Positions 1 through 7,520 of a stretch of DNA of 64,000 nt are shown here, piece after piece. The stretch comes from Paraburkholderia kururiensis (GTDB taxonomy: Bacteria > Pseudomonadota > Gammaproteobacteria > Burkholderiales > Burkholderiaceae), in contig NZ_CP139965.1 of NCBI RefSeq assembly GCF_034424375.1, forward strand, positions 6,613,281-6,677,280. Reading direction: 5' to 3'. Position numbers and translations under genes: made by a program. A model generated the notes under the pieces. It saw only the letters and a program-made list of their open reading frames with translations. It did not search any database and was not told the origin of the DNA. How positions within the stretch are numbered: the stretch's first letter is position 1; each line of letters opens with the position of its first letter.

Positions 1-2
1 CG

Positions 3-902
3 GGCAACGCCGGCGTGCCCTACGTCTACACGTTCGACAGCGGCATGGCGGGCCCGCACGTCATGATCAACGCGCTCACGCACGGCAACGAAGTGTGCGG
101 TGCGATCGCGGTAAAAGCGCTGCTCGATGCCGGCGTGCGCCCGCGCAAGGGCCGGCTGACGCTGGCCTTCGCCAACGTGGATGCGTACCTCACGTTCGAC
201 CGCCGCAAGCCGGACGCGTCGCGCTTCGTCGATCAGGACTTCAACCGCGTGTGGAGCGCCGCGAAGCTGAACGACCGGTCCGTGGACTCCACGGAGTTGC
301 GGCGCGCCCGTGCCATGCAGCCCGTGATCGACACCGTGGACATGCTGCTCGACCTGCACTCCATGCATGAAAAAAGCGCCCCGCTCGCGCTTTCCGGGCC
401 CCTCGACAAAGGCATTGCGCTCGCTCGCCAACTCGGCGCGCCTGCCACCGTGATCAGCGACGAAGGCCACCCCGAAGGCCGGCGCATGCGCGACTACGCC
501 GACTTCGGCGACCCGCGCAGCGCGCGCAATGCGCTGCTCGTGGAATGCGGACAACACTGGGAGCCCTCGGCCGTCACGGTCGCGAAAGATTGCACCGCGC
601 GTTTTCTCGCGCTCACGGGCGTGCTCGACGAATCCGACTTGCCCGCCGGCTGGTTCGCGCCGAAGCCCGACGCCGTGCGCGTGATCCGCGTGACCGAGCC
701 CGTTGTCGCGAAGAGCATGGATTTTCGCTTCGCAGGCCCTTACACAGGGCTCGAAACCTTCGAGAAGGCGGGCACCGTCATCGCGTGGAACGATGGCGAA
801 CCTGTGGTCACGCCGTACGATAACTGCGTACTCGTCATGCCGTCGCTGCGGCAGTTGAGGCCGGGAGTGACGGTGGTGAGGTTGGGACAAGTGGTGGCGT
901 GA
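3..902 (+). CDS. Succinylglutamate desuccinylase/aspartoacylase-family zinc hydrolase, 5'-truncated
   Basis: The reading frame is open to the left window edge (first full codon at position 3), so the start lies outside; the GTG at 15 is probably internal. About 299 codons remain. The AstE/AspA fold of the M14 carboxypeptidase clan is indicated by the zinc-binding HGNE motif near the visible N-terminus (ALTHGNEVCG), the FANVDAY and DFNRVW segments, and the DLHSMHE segment that would carry the later zinc-ligand histidine. Family members remove acyl groups from amino acids (N-succinylglutamate, N-acetylaspartate) or deacylate related amides in the cytoplasm. The exact substrate cannot be read from sequence. 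It converges on the DUF3311/symporter pair, with a hairpin terminator between. Confidence 0.85.
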   Translation, partial: GNAGVPYVYTFDSGMAGPHVMINALTHGNEVCGAIAVKALLDAGVRPRKGRLTLAFANVDAYLTFDRRKPDASRFVDQDFNRVWSAAKLNDRSVDSTELRRARAMQPVIDTVDMLLDLHSMHEKSAPLALSGPLDKGIALARQLGAPATVISDEGHPEGRRMRDYADFGDPRSARNALLVECGQHWEPSAVTVAKDCTARFLALTGVLDESDLPAGWFAPKPDAVRVIRVTEPVVAKSMDFRFAGPYTGLETFEKAGTVIAWNDGEPVVTPYDNCVLVMPSLRQLRPGVTVVRLGQVVA

Positions 903-937
903 CTCAGTACCTATCGCGCTTCGGCATCGCCATAAAA

Positions 938-970
938 AAGGCAGATGCGCCACCCCAGCGCATCTGCCTT
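938..970 (-). terminator. Rho-independent terminator of the symporter operon
   Basis: A perfect 12-bp inverted repeat (AAGGCAGATGCG at 938-949 and its complement at 959-970, loop 9 nt) is followed on the minus strand by a run of T (A-run 934-939 on the plus strand). This is a classic intrinsic terminator for the leftward symporter gene. The stem may also stop rightward transcripts of the acylase gene. Confidence 0.85.
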
Positions 971-1007
971 CCATGAAACAAGCCGCGATTCCAGAAGATC
1001 GCGAAGC

Positions 1008-2504
1008 TTAAGCCGCCACTTGCCGCTCGCCTTCGCGCTGCCGCGCCGGGGTCGCGAGCGACACCACGAACGTGACCACGATGTTCGCGGCCAGCGCGAT
1101 GAGCCCGATGTAGAGCGGATACACCGCACCACCCACGTGCAAGGCGAACACCGGCTTGAGCCCTTGCGAAGCGGCGAGCCCGGTGCCGATCACCACGCCC
1201 ACCAGCCAGCCGCACAGCAGGCCCGTGGAACTGAACCGGCGCGTGTAGAGCGTGAACACCACCGACGGGAAGATCTGCAGAATCCACACGCCGCCCAGCA
1301 GTTGCAGGTCGATGGCGAATTGTGTGGGCAATGCCACGATGAAGATCAGTGCGCCGAACTTCACGACGAGCGAGACGATCTTCGCAGTCGATGCTTCAGC
1401 CGCGGGCGACATCGAGGGCGACACCAGCGGACGCCACAGGTTACGCGTGAACAGGTTCGACGCACCAATCGACATGATGGCCGCGGGCACGAGCGCGCTG
1501 ATCGCGATGGCGGCCGCGGCGAAGCCGACGAACCACGACGGGAACAGCGTGCCGAAGAGCGCCGGCACCACGTCGCTCGCCGACTTCACGTGAATGCCGG
1601 CCGCAATCGCCATGTAGCCGAGCAGCGCGATCAGCCCGAGCAGCAGCGTGTACGCCGGCAGGAAGATGGCGTTCTTCTTCACCGTGTCCGCGGACGCCGA
1701 CGAAAGCACGCCCGTCATCGTGTGCGGATACATGAACGCCGCGAGTGCGGAGCCGAGCGCCAGCGACGCATACGCCGTGAACTGCGACGGCTTGAGCAGA
1801 ATGCCCGTTGCGCCGCCCTTCGCCTTGAAGTAGGTGTCGGCCGCGTCGAACACGTGGCTGTAGCCGCCCAGCTTCACGGGAATCAGGCAGACGGCTGCGA
1901 TCACGACGATGTAGATCATGATGTCTTTCACGAACGCGATCATGGCCGGCGCACGCAGGCCGCTCGTGTACGTGTAGAACGCGAGAATCAGGAACGCGAC
2001 GATCAACGGCAGTTCGCCCGACACGCCCAGCCCCTTGATCACGACCTGCATGCCCACCAGTTGCAGCGCGATGTACGGCATCGTCGCGACAATGCCGGTG
2101 ATGGCAACCGCTGCGGGCAGCCATTTGCCGCCCAGCTCGCCATGCACGTAGTCCGCCGCGGTGATGTGGCCTTTGGCGTGCGCCACCTTCCACAGCTTCG
2201 GCATGACGGCGAACACGAACGGGTAGACGATGATGGTGTACGGCAACGCGAAGAAGCCATACGCACCCACCGCATACACGAGCGCCGGCACGGCGATCAC
2301 CGTATAGGCGGTGTAGAAGTCGCCGCCCACGAGAAACCACGAAATGACGGTGCCGAACTGGCGGCCGCCCAGGCCCCACTCGTGCAGCTGCGTGAGGTCG
2401 CCGCGTTTCCAGCGCGCAGCCAGAAAACCCACGATGGTCACGAGCGCGAAGAAGGCGATGAAGACGGTCATCGCTACCGGGTTCACGGGATTCAGATCGT
2501 TCAT
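1008..2504 (-). CDS. Sodium:solute symporter (SSS family), MctP-like
   Basis: A 498-residue polytopic inner-membrane protein with about 13 hydrophobic segments. The SSS family couples sodium (or proton) entry to uptake of organic solutes. Family features include GLGGRQFGTVISWFLVGGDF near residue 45 and LTIIVYPF-type helices. The start at 2504 is chosen because it overlaps the stop of the upstream DUF3311 gene (ATGA); an in-frame extension upstream would only shadow that gene. DUF3311 + SSS pairs are typical of MctP-type monocarboxylate permeases (lactate, pyruvate, alanine), but other SSS carriers also have this partner, so the substrate is uncertain. Confidence 0.88.
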   Translation of the reverse strand: MNDLNPVNPVAMTVFIAFFALVTIVGFLAARWKRGDLTQLHEWGLGGRQFGTVISWFLVGGDFYTAYTVIAVPALVYAVGAYGFFALPYTIIVYPFVFAVMPKLWKVAHAKGHITAADYVHGELGGKWLPAAVAITGIVATMPYIALQLVGMQVVIKGLGVSGELPLIVAFLILAFYTYTSGLRAPAMIAFVKDIMIYIVVIAAVCLIPVKLGGYSHVFDAADTYFKAKGGATGILLKPSQFTAYASLALGSALAAFMYPHTMTGVLSSASADTVKKNAIFLPAYTLLLGLIALLGYMAIAAGIHVKSASDVVPALFGTLFPSWFVGFAAAAIAISALVPAAIMSIGASNLFTRNLWRPLVSPSMSPAAEASTAKIVSLVVKFGALIFIVALPTQFAIDLQLLGGVWILQIFPSVVFTLYTRRFSSTGLLCGWLVGVVIGTGLAASQGLKPVFALHVGGAVYPLYIGLIALAANIVVTFVVSLATPARQREGERQVAA

Positions 2505-2713
2505 TTGGTGCCCCGATAGACGGCGTATAGCAGCAGCGAAGTCAGCGGCACCCACAGCAGCTGATACCAGTAGAAGAACGGGAAGCCCGCGAAGGAAGGC
2601 CGGCTGTCGTTGTAGAACGGCAGCCACAACAGCGCGGCATAGGGAAGCAGCAGGAGAATCCAGCGCCAGCTGCGGCCGGATCGTCCCTCGTCCGTACGAG
2701 GCATTTCAGTCAT
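2501..2713 (-). CDS. DUF3311 small membrane protein
   Basis: A 70-residue protein with two hydrophobic segments (about residues 20-36 and 44-62) and the aromatic-rich centre (FPFFYWYQLLWVPLTS) typical of DUF3311. It is regularly encoded directly before SSS symporters and is thought to be a small accessory subunit; its function is unproven. The start at 2713 follows a good ribosome binding site (GGAGAAGAG, about 6 nt spacing). Longer in-frame starts upstream run into sequence of non-coding character. It is translationally coupled to the symporter by a 4-nt ATGA overlap. Confidence 0.85.
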   Translation of the reverse strand: MTEMPRTDEGRSGRSWRWILLLLPYAALLWLPFYNDSRPSFAGFPFFYWYQLLWVPLTSLLLYAVYRGTK

Positions 2714-2965
2714 GGGTCTCTTCTCCATGGTTCTGGTCGAAAGGGGACGCCATGCGCCGCGCAGGCAGCGCATGTCGCACGAACCGGGACTGCGAGAAAT
2801 GCTGGCAGGAAGGGGGGCGCACGCAAAGCGCGATGCGAGGCTGCCAGGATTGCCGAGGTCTCCGTCCTTGTTCTCGTTCGACTGGCCGCGACGATGGGCG
2901 CCGCGGGCCGGATGGTCGAACTCTTTTGCGGGACGAGTATCCCCAAACTCACCACGCATCACAAG

Positions 2966-3003
2966 CGTGGAACCACGTAGGCAATCTACGTAGTTCTACA
3001 TAG
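2966..3003. promoter_or_regulatory. Repeated TACGTAG-type boxes, candidate operator
   Basis: Three related boxes occur in a row: CACGTAG (2974-2980), CTACGTAG (2986-2993, itself palindromic) and CTACATAG (2996-3003), spaced 10-12 nt so that they lie on nearly the same helix face. A 12-bp palindrome CGTGGAACCACG (2966-2977) adjoins. The arrangement resembles an array bound by a dimeric activator such as a LuxR-type response regulator, but no regulator gene is adjacent in the window. Confidence 0.4.
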
Positions 3004-3070
3004 GCGGCTTGCAATCCTTTCGGGCGCGCGCGGGCGGCCGCGGGGCCGCGTGGGGAAAACGTAAGCGATG

Positions 3071-3098
3071 GCGGCGCGCGGGTGGGGACACGCGCCGC
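3071..3098 (-). terminator. Possible terminator hairpin at the end of the hyu operon
   Basis: Perfect 8-bp arms GCGGCGCG (3071-3078) and CGCGCCGC (3091-3098) with a 12-nt loop lie 11 nt downstream of the 56-residue gene's stop. On the minus strand only a short TTTT follows some 10 nt later, so termination strength is doubtful. Confidence 0.4.
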
Positions 3099-3109
3099 GC
3101 CCCGCCGCT

Positions 3110-3280
3110 TCAGCCGACAGGCGGCTCGCCTTCGCCCGGCGCTTTGCCGGGCTTGTCGGCGGGGCTCGAATTGTCTGCCGCGTCGCGCGACGGCGGCAGT
3201 TTGCTCTTCTCGTTGTCGCTGTGGCGCGGCGGTTTCGGATGCTGCGGGTCCGGCGTCGTGTCGTGTCCGGTGGTGGCCAT
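3110..3280 (-). CDS. Small disordered hypothetical protein downstream of hyuB
   Basis: A 56-residue protein rich in Pro, Asp, Lys, Ser and Gly with almost no hydrophobic residues, so probably unstructured. The start at 3280 follows a good Shine-Dalgarno (GGAG, 6 nt spacing). It lies 77 nt downstream of hyuB on the same strand and would be co-transcribed. I do not recognise a family. The ribosome binding site supports a real gene; the function is unknown. Confidence 0.55.
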   Translation of the reverse strand: MATTGHDTTPDPQHPKPPRHSDNEKSKLPPSRDAADNSSPADKPGKAPGEGEPPVG

Positions 3281-3357
3281 GGCAAGCTCCAGAGCGTCGG
3301 CTAATACGGATACGGAGCGAAGTAGCAAGCGCCGGACCCGCTGCGCAGCGCGCTCGT

Positions 3358-5361
3358 TCAGCCGGCCTTGCGCAGCTCCGGCAGCGAAGCAGCCAGCTCG
3401 GCGTAGATCGAATCGATCAGGTCGGCGCGGGTCACGCTGGGGTCGTTGGCCGCGATGCGTTCGTCGAGCGCCTCGAATATGCGGTGTTTCACGAAGTAGC
3501 GCCATTGCACCGGCACGCCCGCGAGAATGCGCGTGAGCGCCGCATAACGTTCGCGCGTCCACTTCGCTTCGAATGCCGTGCGGTAAGGGCCGAAATCGAA
3601 GGCCGGGGGCTGCGTGCCCGCGAGCCGCCGACGCGCTTCTTCGCGCAGCATCCGCGTTTGCGCCTCGTCGACCTCGCCGTCTGCAATGGCGACGGCATAC
3701 ACCTCACGTGCCTGCTGTTCCGTAACGTAGCCGCGCAGCACGTCGTCGCGCACACGCTCGATCTCGCGCGCCTCGGGCCGGCCATAACCGCCCGCGCCTG
3801 CGCCCACCAGCCGGATCACGTCGCCCGGATTGCAGACCACCAGATCGTTGTTGCCCAGTTGCTCTTCGTGCGGCGTGCCGGGGTTCTTCGTGAAGCGCGC
3901 ATTCGCGCCTGCGCTGCCGCCGCGCAGGCCCCACGACGCGAAGTGCGTGCGGTCGCGATTGCGGGCGGTCACCAGCGTGTTGGGGGCGAACACCTTGAAC
4001 TCCATGACGAGCCCCTGACCGCCGCGGAACTGCCCCGCACCGCCCGAGCCGGGCGCCACGCCATAGCGCGTAATGCGGATCGGCACCTCGGCCTCGTTGA
4101 TTTCAACGGGCGTGTTGCGCAGGAACGCGTTGTTGGCGCCGGACCCGTCTTCGCCGTCGTCCAGCGACATGCCGCCCGCGCCGCCGCCAATCGGCCCGAT
4201 CGATGCCATCACCGTGCGCCCGTCGCGGTCCAGCGTCTTCACGCTGAGAATCGAGAGGCCGCCTGCGGGGCACGCGGGCATCCGGTCGGGAATGGCCTGT
4301 GCAAATGCACCAAACGTGAGCAGGTGCAGCAGCTTGCTCGTGAGACTGCGCATGCCGACCGCCGCGGGCCGCTGTGCATTCACCACGGTGCCCGGCGGCA
4401 GAATGCAGCGCGCCACGCGCAAGAGGCCGCTGTTGAGGAGAATGGAAGGATTGAGCGTGTAGAGCACGTAAACAAAGCCGACCAGCGCGAGCGCATGCCG
4501 TTCGCGTCCGCCCGTGGGCATGTTGAGCGACGACTGCAATTGCGGGTCGCTGCCCGTGTAGTCGAATTCGATCGCCCCGCCGCGAATGCGCAGCGTGAGC
4601 GCCACGCGCATGGGCTTGCCGCGCACGGAGTCTTCGTCCGCGTACTCGGCGAAGAAATAGTCGCCGTCCGGAATGTCGCGAATGAGGGTCTGTGCCTGCT
4701 CCTCGGCGTAATCGAGCAACGCGTACATGCCGGCCCTGAAGGACTCGACGCCGAAGCGCTCGATGATTTCCAGCACCCGTCGCTCGCCCGTATGCAACGA
4801 CGCAAGCTGCGCGTGCAGATCGCCCACGTTCTGGTCCGGCACGCGCACGTTGGCCGCCATGATGCGCAGCAGGTCTTCGTCCAGCACGCCCGCGCGCACG
4901 ATCTTGGTGGGCGGAAAGCGGATGCCTTCCTGCTCGATCTCGGTAAGCGTGCGCGAAAGCGACGCGGGCACGGCGCCGCCCATGTCGGTGTTGTGAATGT
5001 GCCCGCCCACGAAGCAGACAATCTCGCCCTCGTAGAACACCGGCTTCCACAGCACGATGTCGGGCGTATGCGTGGCGACGAAACCGCTATACGTGTCGTT
5101 CGTCATGCCGATGTCGCCGGGCTCGTAGTGGTCGATCATGCCGATCACGGGACCGTAGTCGAGCCCGACGTACCACGTGGCGCCAAGCGTTTTGGGCGAC
5201 GCGAAGGTGTGGCCCTCCGGCGTCATGATGGCGCACGAGAAGTCTTCCGTTTCCTTCACGAACGTGGAATGCGCGGTGCGCACGAGCGTGTAGGCCATGC
5301 TCTCCGCCGCGGCCACACAGTAGTTCGCGAAAATCTGCAGCACTGCCTTGTCGAATTGCAT
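3358..5361 (-). CDS. hyuB: Hydantoinase B/oxoprolinase-family protein (HyuB)
   Basis: A 667-residue protein matching the HyuB half of ATP-dependent hydantoinases and 5-oxoprolinases and the related acetone carboxylase subunit. Family segments seen: the N-terminal EDFSCAIMTPEG block, the DIGMTNDTYSG block, CFVGGHIHNTDMGG (histidine-rich, likely metal binding) and the glycine-rich GAPGSGGAGQFRGGQG-type C-terminal region. HyuA and HyuB together use ATP to open a cyclic imide or lactam ring in the cytoplasm. It starts 31 nt after hyuA, with which it should form the enzyme. The roughly 90-residue C-terminal extension is longer than in minimal HyuB proteins. Confidence 0.88.
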   Translation of the reverse strand: MQFDKAVLQIFANYCVAAAESMAYTLVRTAHSTFVKETEDFSCAIMTPEGHTFASPKTLGATWYVGLDYGPVIGMIDHYEPGDIGMTNDTYSGFVATHTPDIVLWKPVFYEGEIVCFVGGHIHNTDMGGAVPASLSRTLTEIEQEGIRFPPTKIVRAGVLDEDLLRIMAANVRVPDQNVGDLHAQLASLHTGERRVLEIIERFGVESFRAGMYALLDYAEEQAQTLIRDIPDGDYFFAEYADEDSVRGKPMRVALTLRIRGGAIEFDYTGSDPQLQSSLNMPTGGRERHALALVGFVYVLYTLNPSILLNSGLLRVARCILPPGTVVNAQRPAAVGMRSLTSKLLHLLTFGAFAQAIPDRMPACPAGGLSILSVKTLDRDGRTVMASIGPIGGGAGGMSLDDGEDGSGANNAFLRNTPVEINEAEVPIRITRYGVAPGSGGAGQFRGGQGLVMEFKVFAPNTLVTARNRDRTHFASWGLRGGSAGANARFTKNPGTPHEEQLGNNDLVVCNPGDVIRLVGAGAGGYGRPEAREIERVRDDVLRGYVTEQQAREVYAVAIADGEVDEAQTRMLREEARRRLAGTQPPAFDFGPYRTAFEAKWTRERYAALTRILAGVPVQWRYFVKHRIFEALDERIAANDPSVTRADLIDSIYAELAASLPELRKAG

Positions 5362-5392
5362 TTGCGAGGCTCCGTATCAATGGCTCAGTGGC

Positions 5393-7450
5393 TCAGCGGC
5401 TTCCTTGCAGACGCTGCAGCAGGATCAGGTTCCCGTAGGCATCCACCTCGCCCGAGAAACCGGGCAGCACGCAGGTCGTGCAGTCGTCCTGAGCGATGAC
5501 GGCCGGGCCTTCGATGCGGTGTCCCGCCAGCAGCTTCGCGCGCTGAAAGAGCGCGGCGTCGCGCCAGGCGCCGTCCATCCAGACCTTCACGGTGGTGTCT
5601 GGCTGGGCTGGCGACGTAGCGGCATCGATGTGCCGCAGCGCAGGCTTCGGTGTGGCCGACGAAATCACGAGCCGCAGCGCCACCACCTGGATGCGCGCGT
5701 CCAGATCGCTATGGCCATAGAGCCGCGCGTGTTCGCGGTGGAACGCCTCGCTCAGCGCCGTGATGTTCTCTTCTTCGAGCCAGCGCAATTCGAGCGGCGT
5801 GTCGATCTCGAACGATTGGCCCTTGTAGCGCATGTCCGCGGAAACGGCGAGACGTGCCTCGCCCTCCTGCCCCTGCGCTTGACCTGCCAGCCACGCGTGC
5901 GCCGCGCGGCTCAGCGCCTGCGCGTCGTCACGCAACTGACGCAGCGAGGCGGCGTCGAGATCGTAGTACGTCGTCTTCACGAAGTCGTTCTTCGTGTCCG
6001 CAATCAGGCCGCCCAGTGCGCTCAATACGCCCGGCGTAGTGGGCACCACGACCTGCTCCATGCCGAGCGCGCGCGCGAAGTGGCAGGCCAGCATGGGCCC
6101 CGCGCCGCCGAACGGCAGCAGCGAGAACATGCGCGGGTCGATGCCGAAGCGCGACACGATGCGGCTCACGCCCGCATACATGCCAGACACGGCGACCTCG
6201 ACGATAGCTTCCGCCGTGCGATACGGGTCGCTGCCCAGCTTCGCCGCGAGTGCCTCGACCGCACGGCAGGCCGCATCGCGATCCACTTTCACGGCGTTGT
6301 AGCCGAGGCTCGCGTTGCCGATCACGCCCATCACGGCAAAGGCGTCCGTAATCGTTGCACGTGTGCCGCCCCTGCCGTAGCAGACGGGCCCCGGATTCGA
6401 GCCCGCGCTTTCGGGGCCCACCTTGAGCACACCGAATTCGTCCACCCAGGCAATAGAGCCGCCGCCGTCTCCAATCGACGAGACGGACACCGAAGGAATA
6501 TGAATCTGGAAGTCGCCGATGTACTCGCCCGTCGCGTATTGCGGCTCGCCGTCCACGATCAGCGCGACGTCCGCCGTGGTCCCGCCGATATCGAGACTCA
6601 TGCAGTGACGCAGCCCGCACAACTGCGCCACGTATGCCGCGCCGATCACGCCCGAGGCCGTGCCCGAGAGAATCATCTGCACGCAATTGCTCTTGCCGGC
6701 CTCGGCGCTCATCACGCCGCCGTTCGACTTGGTCACCTTCATGTCCGCGCCGATACCGGTTTCCCGCAGCGCGCGTTGCAGCGAAGAAAGATAGTGCGAG
6801 ACCTTCGGCTGTACGTAGCCGCCAATCACGGCCGTGGACGTGCGCTCGTATTCGCGGATGATGGGCCACACGTCGCTGGAACACGACACGAAGAAGCCGG
6901 GCATCTCGCGCTCCACGATAGCCTTCACCTCCTGCTCGTGCGCCGGGTTGCGATACGAATGCAGCAGCGAGATCACGACGCCTTCGCAGCCCGCGCGCCG
7001 CAGTCCTTCCACGGCCGCGAGCACGCTTGCTTCGTCAACAGGCGTTTCCACCGTGCCGTCTGCCGTGAGCCGCCCGGTCACGCCGAACACGCGCTCGCGC
7101 GGCACGAGCGGGGCCGGACGCTTCGAGAGCAGGTCGTACATGTCCGGTCCCTTGAGGCGTGCGATATCGAGCACGTCTTCGAAGTGGCGCGTCGTGATGA
7201 GCCCGAGCCGCAGGCCTTTGCGCTGTACCACGGCGTTCACGCCCACGGTGGTGCCGTGCGTGAAGTACACCACCTCGCGAGGATCGACACCGTAGCGCTC
7301 GGCCAGCCCTTCCATGCCGCGCAGCACCTCGGTGCCTGGGCTCTCGGGCCGCGAAAACACCTTCAGCGTCTTCAGCTCGCCGGTCTCGTCGTCCAGCACG
7401 GCGAAGTCCGCGAACGATCCGCCAATGTCCACTCCGATTCTTGTTGCCAT
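5393..7450 (-). CDS. hyuA: Hydantoinase A/oxoprolinase-family protein (HyuA)
   Basis: A 685-residue ATP-binding subunit. The N-terminal Hydant_A_N domain opens with RIGVDIGGSFADF, the phosphate-binding loop of the ASKHA (actin/sugar kinase) fold. The second loop is LDIGGTTADVAL near residue 288, and FTHGTTVGVNAV is a strong family signature. It is expected to phosphorylate the ring amide while HyuB completes hydrolysis. It lies between the peptide-type ABC transporter (70 nt upstream) and hyuB, so it is likely part of the same catabolic operon. Substrate could be hydantoin, N-methylhydantoin, 5-oxoproline or a relative; sequence alone does not decide. Confidence 0.9.
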   Translation of the reverse strand: MATRIGVDIGGSFADFAVLDDETGELKTLKVFSRPESPGTEVLRGMEGLAERYGVDPREVVYFTHGTTVGVNAVVQRKGLRLGLITTRHFEDVLDIARLKGPDMYDLLSKRPAPLVPRERVFGVTGRLTADGTVETPVDEASVLAAVEGLRRAGCEGVVISLLHSYRNPAHEQEVKAIVEREMPGFFVSCSSDVWPIIREYERTSTAVIGGYVQPKVSHYLSSLQRALRETGIGADMKVTKSNGGVMSAEAGKSNCVQMILSGTASGVIGAAYVAQLCGLRHCMSLDIGGTTADVALIVDGEPQYATGEYIGDFQIHIPSVSVSSIGDGGGSIAWVDEFGVLKVGPESAGSNPGPVCYGRGGTRATITDAFAVMGVIGNASLGYNAVKVDRDAACRAVEALAAKLGSDPYRTAEAIVEVAVSGMYAGVSRIVSRFGIDPRMFSLLPFGGAGPMLACHFARALGMEQVVVPTTPGVLSALGGLIADTKNDFVKTTYYDLDAASLRQLRDDAQALSRAAHAWLAGQAQGQEGEARLAVSADMRYKGQSFEIDTPLELRWLEEENITALSEAFHREHARLYGHSDLDARIQVVALRLVISSATPKPALRHIDAATSPAQPDTTVKVWMDGAWRDAALFQRAKLLAGHRIEGPAVIAQDDCTTCVLPGFSGEVDAYGNLILLQRLQGSR

Positions 7451-7520
7451 GCGTTTTCCTTAATACAACGAAATAACGGGCCTGGCGGACTATCGGCTGC
7501 TTCGCCGTGCCCGCGTCGCG

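Larger units (their letters stand above)
2714..3109. other. Intergenic leader of the DUF3311-symporter operon
   Basis: No convincing gene is present. The stretch must hold the promoter of the leftward DUF3311-symporter operon. Its only clear structure is a cluster of related repeats at 2966-3003, listed separately, plus a GC-rich hairpin at 3071-3098 next to the end of the 56-residue gene. Confidence 0.6.

Noticed and set aside
945..2519. Long plus-strand open frame opposite the symporter
   Set aside because: Arg/His/Glu-rich composition without any fold; it is the antisense image of a well-supported membrane-protein gene in high-GC DNA.
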